Origin: Tribonema minus
Taxonomy: Eukaryota > Sar > Xanthophyceae > Tribonematales > Tribonemataceae
NCBI GenBank assembly: GCA_017506865.1
Contig: JAFCMP010000021.1
Coordinates: 186,001 to 250,000 of the forward strand
DNA: 64,000 bases
Direction: 5' to 3'
Shown here: positions 57,970 through 64,000 of the stretch, piece by piece
Layout of the letters: each line of letters begins with the position of its first letter
How positions within the stretch are numbered: position 1 is the first letter of the stretch
The notes under the pieces: model-generated
Seen by the model: only the letters and a program-made list of their open reading frames with translations
Databases searched by the model: none
Told to the model about the DNA's origin: nothing
Translations under genes and position numbers: made by a program

Positions 57970-58596
57970 TTAAGTGGTGAGTTTCGCGACCCATACACCA
58001 GCAATGAACTTTTCAATAACTATGCTTCCGACCTCAGCATCTAACCGGATTCGCATAGACCGATTTCCCAAGTACAGCACACCGTTCTGAGCTATATCGA
58101 TAGCTGTTGTGATCTCGACAGTGTCTAAAGCCAGACATTTTTCACGAAGTGGTTGGGACACATAAATTGTCTCGTCTGCTGACATACCCAGTAGGTCTTG
58201 CACATTCACAGAATAATAGCCTTCTGCTAATCTCCTAATATTGCTCTTGGTGCTTCCGGTGCTCCAGACAATGCTGTACGGGGGGGTGCCGCCATATATG
58301 CTCACTGTAAGCTCTCCGTTCTTCGCGCCAAAACGTGTGCAATTACTCTGCTCGAAGGACACACCTAGGCTGTCTGTCACAGTGTAGTCAAACGTATCTG
58401 AAACTCTCTCACTGTCGGCGACCCGCACCGAGTAGACACCGGCGTTGAGGGATACGGCAACACTTGACGTCTGTCCATCACTCCAAAGATAGGAATAAGG
58501 AGGGCTTCCGTTGGATACAGTTATTGAAACCGAACCATACACAACACCATCTGCATTATACGAAGAGTTTACGATTACAGCAGTGGCGGTCAGCAT
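57970..58596 (-). CDS. SprB-type repeat protein, two repeats
   Basis: 208 residues from ATG 58596 (TTG 58680 in frame upstream). Two Ig-like repeats: SNGSPPYSYLWSDGQ with LNAGVYSVRVADS, and YGGTPPYSIVWSTGS with LAEGYYSVNVQDL, then a separate C-terminal domain. It is related in pattern to the gene at 39236. The family is known from bacterial surface adhesins; virion fibre or attachment is inferred. Confidence 0.65.
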   Translation of the reverse strand: MLTATAVIVNSSYNADGVVYGSVSITVSNGSPPYSYLWSDGQTSSVAVSLNAGVYSVRVADSERVSDTFDYTVTDSLGVSFEQSNCTRFGAKNGELTVSIYGGTPPYSIVWSTGSTKSNIRRLAEGYYSVNVQDLLGMSADETIYVSQPLREKCLALDTVEITTAIDIAQNGVLYLGNRSMRIRLDAEVGSIVIEKFIAGVWVAKLTT

Positions 58597-58767
58597 GCTG
58601 TTTACTACAGATTTTACTACAGATGACACAATAAAATATGCGTGTACCTTGCCAGTTCCAGGCTGCAAGACCTGAGCCAACTATTACTTGCAACAGCAGT
58701 GACATCAAGCAAAATTCAAATGACACAGAGAATGTGCAGCCACACACAAGATGTCGTATTTACGGCT

Positions 58768-59566
58768 TCACACACGCTGCTTCTTAGTGATGCTATTGCC
58801 AACATCGCTGTCGCTGTCATCAATGTTGCTGCCAGCGTCATCATCGCTGGCAGGCTTGGTGACGGTTTTGGCCGCCTTGCGCTTGTTGCCGCTCTTGCGA
58901 TACAGCGCGCCCAACTCCTTGAACCGGCTTAGCTGAGCGGTGGTGATGGATTTGATGAAGTTGCTCTGGATGTGGTCCCAAAGTGATCCCATCTTCTTAA
59001 GGTGTGTGTCTGGTGATCTTTTAGAAGGCACTCCCTTGCTTGCTGCCACGTAGTCCAAAAGTTGATCAATTCTGCTGTGCATGGTCCTCTTCGCTTCCTC
59101 CTTCGGGACTGGTGTCCTGAAAAACCCTGGCTTAATGTGGCAGATATGAATGATTTGTTGCTCTGCATGACTTTCAATATGTGGTCAGCGTCGCGTGTGG
59201 CGCCACCACCGTCGGAGTCCGCCAGTCGTTCTGGACCAGGCGACAGAGCACCACGCTAAGAAATGTAGCTACATCCCTCTCTCGCAGTTTGCGTGTCTTC
59301 CGAATTTTCGCCTGCAAGCCGTGGTGAACACCGTCAGCGTCTATGGAAATGCCATCTAAGCCGTATTCTCCGAACGGCTTGCCCTTGCGTCGCGCCTGAA
59401 TTGCCTGGTAACGAGCTTCGTTGAGGTCGTCAACGTACCCCGCGTCAACGAGAATGTCGAGACCGACCTTGGACCAGTGCCAAACATCGTGACCGGTGGT
59501 TTCCCTGTGCACGTCGCACATTTCGAATTCGAACCTCAGCCACTCCGCAATACGCTCAGCCACCAC
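58768..59566 (-). pseudogene. Mrr-like nuclease-type gene with frameshift
   Basis: The first frame (59566-59174) has YGLDGISIDADGVHHGLQAK and RERDVATFLSVVL. This resembles the GiDgi...g..iQxK block of Mrr-like restriction domains that begin some helicases. Near 59190 the sense passes to another frame (ESHAEQQIIHICHIKPGFF, then KEEAKRTMHSRID) running to 58768 with a Lys/Asp-rich end. No helicase motifs are present, so it is a shortened or decayed form. There is no ATG at the 5' end; GTG 59566 or ATG 59521. Confidence 0.45.
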
Positions 59567-59576
59567 AATATTTGTT

Positions 59577-59690
59577 GCCGAATCCCTGAATCCCCGAATC
59601 CCCGAATCCCCGAATCCCTGAACCCCTGAATCGCTGAATCCCTGAATCGCTGAGTCCTGAATCCCTGAATCACCGAATCACATCATGAAT
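59577..59690. repeat. 8-bp GAATCCCT-type tandem repeat tract
   Basis: About thirteen imperfect copies of GAATC(C/G)C(T/C) between the broken nuclease gene and ATG 59692. Same AATC core as 13935-14043. Confidence 0.85.
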
Positions 59691-59691
59691 C

Positions 59692-59961
59692 ATGAAGGCC
59701 TTGTGTGGTCTTCTGTCACCGTCGCGAGCTAGGCGGCATTTATTATACCACTTCTACATTGATAGGAGCATGTTGGGCTGGCAGAAAGAGCTTTACGTGT
59801 TCCTGAGATCACAGGAGCAGCGCGACATTGCTCGTGAGGACCGCGAAAAGGAGCGCGAAGAGCGGGACATTGCACGTGAGGACCGCGAAAAGGAGCGCGA
59901 AGAGCGGGACATTGCACGCGAAAAGCGCGTGATCGACATGTATGAAAGGCTCGTTACATGA
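59692..59961 (+). CDS. Coiled-coil protein with 42-bp tandem repeat
   Basis: 89 residues from ATG 59692 (Met27 alternative). After LGWQKELYVFLRSQEQ, two perfect or near-perfect 42-bp units (59824-59865, 59866-59907) and a partial third code RDIAREDREKEREE. This is a highly charged single helix. Not recognised. Confidence 0.45.
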   Translation: MKALCGLLSPSRARRHLLYHFYIDRSMLGWQKELYVFLRSQEQRDIAREDREKEREERDIAREDREKEREERDIAREKRVIDMYERLVT

Positions 59962-60029
59962 TGCTGCTCTGCTCGGCGAAACTTTTGATGCATTTGAGCA
60001 AATGCCTGCATAATACAGCTTTTTGCCGG

Positions 60030-60310
60030 CAGCAGTATTATGTGTCATTTTGTGCGCATGCTTGTCTGTAATTGAACTCCCAAAACTCCCCTAACGTGGG
60101 TTGTCGAGGACCCACTGCTTCGGCACTTGCGCTGCTGCATTCATTTCCTAGGTGTTTGACTTGTGCAGCTGTTGCTGTACACAGCAAAGCAATGCTTGGC
60201 TGCTGCTGCTGTAGTCAGCTCACTATTGCAGCAGTATTCTGTGTCATTTGTGTGCTTGTCCGCATTGCTAAAACTCCCCTAACGTGGATTGTGGAGGAGC
60301 CACTGCTGCA
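60030..60310. repeat. Duplicated A/B repeat units in the gap before the Ulp1-like gene
   Basis: Block A (TATTNTGTGTCATT...ACTCCCCTAACGTGG...CCACTGCT) occurs at about 60030-60118 and 60233-60310. Block B (CGGCACTTGCGCTG...CAGCTCACTATTGC) occurs at about 60119-60233. A second block B stands at 61204-61316, beyond the Ulp1-like gene. So the gene lies between an A and a B block, while an A-B pair without gene precedes it. Confidence 0.75.
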
Positions 60311-60349
60311 CGCGGCGAGGTTCACGCCTCCACTACATTGTAACCGCCT

Positions 60350-61225
60350 CTACACCTCCCCAGGCTCCACCAGCTGTATGTCGTCGTCGTCATCTTCCTC
60401 CAGCTGCACGGCCGGCGCTTCCCCGCTCTCCCCAACCTCATCTGATACCGCCAGCATCGCCCTCGCGATCACCCTCCTCATCTGGTCGCTCTGCTGTAGG
60501 CCTGCCTGCGTCCACTCCTGCTGTCCCATGCTGCCCCTCCTCAGCGCATAGTCGAATGCAGTGCTCGCGTCGAGGGCGAGCCAGGAAGCGGTCATGAGCA
60601 TGAATGCGCCGCAGCTGCAGAGGTCAGCCTGCTGCGGTGCGTATCGCGCATATTTGGCCGGCCAAGCCTCTGGCTGTGGCTCCGACGTAGCTCCATGCTG
60701 GGTGTAGATGTCCTGCATGAAGTGGCGAATGGCGCCGGCGTACATGGACCGCGAGCTGTGATGCAGCGAGTTGTACTCCGTGACGGTGTGCGCTTCCAGG
60801 TCCGCACATACGACCGTCCAGTGGGTACTTCTGACATGGGCGGGGACGAAGAGCATCGTGACATTAGGGTCGACGAACAGCTTTCCGAGCCCCGACGGGT
60901 GCTGCGGTGTAGTACACTGGACGATTTTCTGGTAGTCGTACTTCTCGTTTCTGCGTTTCAAGAGAGTGCAGAATATCGTGTCGAGGTAGAGGGCGTGGGA
61001 GTCGCGGGCGTTCAGGATAGCAGTGCAGTAGTTGATGACGTCGTCGTTGAGCCAGCAGCCGGACTGAAGCCTCCTGAATGACTTGGCGCTCACGTCGAAG
61101 GCTTGGAAGGATGCTACGACGCTGTGGTCAGGGCGCGCCATGGCGGTGGCGTACGCCTGCTCTTCTTGATCCGTGAACGACCTGTCGTAATCGTCTGGTC
61201 CCATCGGCACTTGCGCTGCATTCAT
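60350..61225 (-). CDS. Ulp1/SENP-like cysteine protease
   Basis: 291 residues from ATG 61225 (Met at 61204 also possible). GCWLNDDVINYCTAIL is the substrate-entry block. HWTVVCADL has the catalytic His (about 135). QQADLCSCGAFML has the Gln and catalytic Cys (about 205). The usual Asp after His reads as Asn (EYNSLH). Ulp1-type enzymes remove SUMO or cut viral polyproteins, and they also occur inside some eukaryotic transposons. The end is acidic. The start lies within repeat block B. Confidence 0.75.
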   Translation of the reverse strand: MNAAQVPMGPDDYDRSFTDQEEQAYATAMARPDHSVVASFQAFDVSAKSFRRLQSGCWLNDDVINYCTAILNARDSHALYLDTIFCTLLKRRNEKYDYQKIVQCTTPQHPSGLGKLFVDPNVTMLFVPAHVRSTHWTVVCADLEAHTVTEYNSLHHSSRSMYAGAIRHFMQDIYTQHGATSEPQPEAWPAKYARYAPQQADLCSCGAFMLMTASWLALDASTAFDYALRRGSMGQQEWTQAGLQQSDQMRRVIARAMLAVSDEVGESGEAPAVQLEEDDDDDIQLVEPGEV

Positions 61226-61316
61226 TTCCCACGTGCTTGACTTGTGCAGCTGTTGCTGTACACAGCAAAGCAATGCTTGGATGCTGCTGCTGCTGTGGTC
61301 AGCTCACTATTGCGGC
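61204..61316. repeat. Block B, second copy
   Basis: About 110 bp nearly identical to 60119-60233, including the 5' end of the Ulp1-like gene and its upstream region. Confidence 0.75.
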
Positions 61317-61425
61317 GCTGCTTTGTGGTCACTCCTGGTTTTTTAGATCCTGCCTATCAAACTGACGTTCGCCAAACCCTTTCGAGCTACTTGCGTGCTC
61401 GGCATATCGGGTTATCAGCAACTAT

Positions 61426-61590
61426 GTCACCGGTGACGCGGTCCTGTCACTGGTGACGCGTTCTAGGTCATTTGTCTCCTTCAGCACGTGTTCGGTCCCG
61501 ATTTTCGAGCAATTGCTCGCTTTTCGCCGTGCTGAGCACAATCTGCTCCCCTCGGGCCCGATTTGCCACCCCCGTGCGAGCAATTGCTCG
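61426..61590. repeat. Palindrome cluster upstream of the oxygenase-like gene
   Basis: Two 12-bp palindromes, GTCACCGGTGAC (61426-61437) and the near-palindrome GTCACTGGTGAC (61446-61457), start exactly 20 bp apart. They are followed by two copies of the perfect 14-bp palindrome CGAGCAATTGCTCG at 61506-61519 and 61577-61590, 71 bp apart. The arrangement looks like operator sites for dimeric regulators. Confidence 0.8.
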
Positions 61591-61626
61591 CTTTGCTTCC
61601 TGAGAGCAGCAGGTGGGGAGGACGCG

Positions 61627-61667
61627 ATGACGTCTACAGCTGAGGGTGCCTCAACAGCAGCAGCAGA

Positions 61668-61698
<31 letters not shown>

Positions 61699-62871
61699 GT
61701 AACAACAGCAGCAGTAGCAACAGCAGCAGCAGCAACAGCAGCAGCAGCAACAGCAGAAGCGGTAGCGGCGCAGGAACTGAAGCGACAGCGGAAACGAAAG
61801 GCTGACCGTGACCGCCAGGCCGCGCTGCGTCGAGATGAGGAGTGGAGAAAACAGAAAAACGAGGTAGAGAGGGAGAGGCAGCAGGAGCTGAGGGCGAGCA
61901 AAAAAACATTAGACGTCCTGGAGGCATCGTTGCCGATTGCCCCGATGCAACTGGTTGCTCACTTGCAGCAGCAGCAACGGCATCAAGCAGAGCCCCTGTC
62001 CTTGGACGACCTCGTCAAGGACATCTACGCCTACTCCGTTAGAGCGGATCTCCACACGGTCCCTGTGGATGATGCGAGTGCCGATTCTGCCTGCGTGGAG
62101 GAGGGCCGCCAGCCTCGCCTCTGCAGAGTGCCGCCGGATCACCGCTTCGGCCCTGCTGAGGCAGTACTTCGCAGGTGGCAGGAGAGCACGTCGCTGGAGC
62201 GGCACGGCTTCTGCCTGTGCGACCTATCTGGCTCTGTGGACCACAGAAAACTGGTCGGCCAGCTCAAGGGATACGCACCTACCAAAGCTGCGAAGTGGGT
62301 GAAGCTGGTCAACGGCAAGCAGGTGGCGCACGGGCGTAGCGGGTTCAGCGAAGCGGGTCGCATCATGTGCGTGGCGTTCAGGTCAGACGATGAGGGAGGC
62401 CTTCCGATGGTGGAAGGCACTGAGTCTTTGCTGAGTGACCGTGAGTACTCGGCTGCATTGCATATGGTCAAGGACTGTGCTCCCACCGCTTGCAGGCAGG
62501 AAATAGAGACGTACACGCTGCAGCAGATTCAGTACCTGTTAAGCATACCTGATTGTCCCCGGCAGCCCCAGCACACCGATTTTCCGACAGTGAAGGACAG
62601 CAACATCAGCGGCGCAGACGGGTTGACGATACTGATCGCATTAGACACAGACGCCGCATGGTACATTCAGCCGTACGGTTTGAATTATGAAATTCGTATC
62701 CAGGTGCCCCGTTTCTGGGCGATAGCGTTCAAAGGCGACGTGCCTCACGCGGGCGCTGAGTTAGTCGGCACACGTGTCAACGACATGCGCTATCACATGT
62801 ACTTGACCAGAGGCAATGCTAAGGTGCCTCATGAGAAGGACGGCTCTATATACAATGTGCGGTACCTGTAA
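61627..62871 (+). CDS. 2OG-Fe(II) dioxygenase-like protein with alanine tract
   Basis: 414 residues from ATG 61627 (open upstream to 61453). An Ala-rich run coded by GCA/CAG repeats (about 61650-61765) precedes a basic coiled coil. The C-terminal half fits the double-stranded beta-helix: HTD (His316, Asp318), VPHAGAEL (His374) and Arg388 in NDMRYHMY, the HxD...H...R set of 2-oxoglutarate oxygenases. These hydroxylate protein, DNA or small molecules. Exact subfamily is unknown; TET/JBP-like is only a guess. It has no close neighbour on the same strand. Confidence 0.55.
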
Positions 62872-62905
62872 CATCCTTCGGTGAGCGACTATCTCAAACT
62901 TGTCC

Positions 62906-63564
62906 TCATCTTTGTGCCTGCTCGCGTTCTTTGCCGGAGGCCACTTGTGCATATCGAGAATCACTAGCTTTCCAGTCTGTCCACTGCTGGATTTTCTGTT
63001 GTACCTCAGTGACCTGCGTTTCCTTCTCGTCGAAGTACGATGTGTACCCCTTCTTTCCCTTCATGCGCTCGACGACCTTCTGTGCTTGCTGTTTGTGGGT
63101 GAGGAGAGCCTTCTCACGGAACTGAATATCCTCAACCAACTCCTTCATGCGCTCTCCAGCAGTGTCTCCCCTGTTTATTCTCGTCTCAATCTCCTGTCTG
63201 ATGGAGTCATCAGTCATATGTTGGGCTTGCACATGCATTCCGTTGTGCAATGTCTTGTCGTGGTCGGGGCTAAGAAAGTTGGCCTCTCTTTCTGCCTGAT
63301 CCAGGTCATTGACAAAGTACTCATCCTTTCCCCACTGCGGCATTTCAGACCACTCCTGTCTGGCCGCTGCCCATCTCTTCTTCTTATTGGTGAACAGAAT
63401 GTCACCGAGGAACCTCTCAAACAGACTCGTCTGGCATCAGCAGGCACTGTCAAGTAGGTTTGCATGAGGTAGTCCTCCCACGCGTACTGATCAACGAGCT
63501 CACCATTCACCCAAATTCTGCCGTCATTGCGAAAGTCAACTGGAGGCTCCCACGCGTCATTCAT
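62906..63564 (-). pseudogene. Coiled-coil protein gene with frameshift near 63440
   Basis: ATG 63564 opens with NDGRIWVNGELVDQYAWEDY and LMQTYLTVPADA. The sense then moves one frame over (SLFERFLGDILFTNKKKRWA, then EWSEMPQWGKDEYF) and runs to 62906 with Lys/Glu/Gln-rich helices. The two frames overlap by 130 bp with no intron signals. So one indel in a single gene is the simplest reading. Not recognised. Unbroken length would be about 220 residues. Confidence 0.5.
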
Positions 63565-63837
63565 GAACACTATAAACCCCGGGGGCGCAACCTACGCAGT
63601 ACTTTCAAACTCAAGAACCGCCCTTTTGGCACGCTTATGGTTTGCAAGCTCGTGCTGATTCTGATCGGAGCGCTGAGCTGGCGACAAGGTCTCACCATGT
63701 TTACCACCACGCGGCGAATCCATCACACTTGTATCTGCTTGGAACTGACATTATATTTCAAGAATCGGAACCTTTACATGTGAACACTAACGGCATTTTA
63801 CGACTTATAAATATCATAATGTAGTAGTGTATAGGAA

Positions 63838-64000
63838 ATGGATGACTCGACGCTACGTGCAGTTATCAATGCTGCTCCAGACGGTATACTGTTGGTCGAT
63901 GACAGAGGTACCATAGTAATGGCAAACAGACAGGTGGAGGTGCTTTTCGGATACAGCAACACTGAAATGCTTTCTGAAAGGGTGGAGATGTTGATTCCTA
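63838..64000 (+). CDS. PAS-domain protein, 5' part (cut by window end)
   Basis: ATG 63838 opens 54 codons to the window end. AVINAAPDGILLVDDRGTIV, then MANRQVEVLFGYSNTEML, is a clear PAS sensor fold start as found in bacterial-type sensor kinases and some eukaryotic regulators. The ligand or cofactor and the output domain (kinase or other) lie beyond the window. Confidence 0.75.
   Translation, partial: MDDSTLRAVINAAPDGILLVDDRGTIVMANRQVEVLFGYSNTEMLSERVEMLIP

Noticed and set aside
61634-61927. Poly-leucine minus-strand frame
   Set aside because: Direct product of the CAG/GCA repeat read on the other strand.

Overview
The window looks like a stretch of a large eukaryotic DNA virus genome of the Nucleocytoviricota (NCLDV), or a copy of one integrated in a protist or algal chromosome. 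Core NCLDV genes are present: an archaeo-eukaryotic primase (174-2312), a poxvirus A22-type Holliday junction resolvase (2361-2957), a clamp-loader ATPase (14081-15214), the late transcription factor VLTF3 (42376-43470), a YqaJ exonuclease (49202-49846), a virion structural protein of the 'NSADR' type (30520-32558) and an R/E-rich conserved protein (37676-39106). Coding density is high, both strands are used, gaps are short, and neither tRNAs nor rRNAs were found.

Layout. 0-5 kb: replication and repair genes and small unknowns. 5.2-8.0 kb: a complete 2,800-bp hAT transposon with 8-bp target duplication and one spliceosomal intron. 8-17 kb: PP1-motif protein, MYND finger, GT2 glycosyltransferase, ankyrin, OTU protease, clamp loader, MscS channel with EF-hand. 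17-24 kb: RecB-like nuclease, second MYND protein, F-box/ankyrin protein, kinase, metacaspase, LysM. 24.65-28.0 kb: fifteen tandem copies of a 236-bp unit, followed by a TnpB/Fanzor N-terminal fragment. A second array of the same unit lies at 47.5-48.6 kb. 29-47 kb: nucleases, structural and morphogenesis genes, DnaJ, VLTF3, membrane and surface proteins. 48-64 kb: YqaJ, PP1 phosphatase, two head-to-head genes that each carry a short intron, papain-like protease, SprB-type repeat protein, Ulp1-like protease, 2OG-oxygenase-like protein, and a PAS-domain gene cut by the window end.

How the genes work together. Primase, clamp loader, resolvase and YqaJ form a replication/recombination set. VLTF3 and an AT-hook protein point to late transcription. 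The structural proteins, the 'DUF5767-like' protein, the basic SP-rich protein and the small membrane proteins belong to virion building. Four protease families (metacaspase, papain-like, Ulp1-like, OTU), PP1 with a possible docking partner, MscS channel, LysM, GT2 and F-box/ankyrin proteins are likely host-interaction functions.

The most unusual overall feature is damage and eukaryotic-style content in an otherwise viral gene set. Several genes carry in-frame stop codons (9989, 22441, 29918, 40853, 41222) or reading-frame shifts (about 24370, 31185, 59190, 63440). There is an intron-bearing transposon, and two viral-type genes have well-formed GT-AG introns. This fits an endogenised, partly decaying viral element, but assembly indels or a virus with spliced genes are not excluded. 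All calls rest on reading the sequence; no database search was made.
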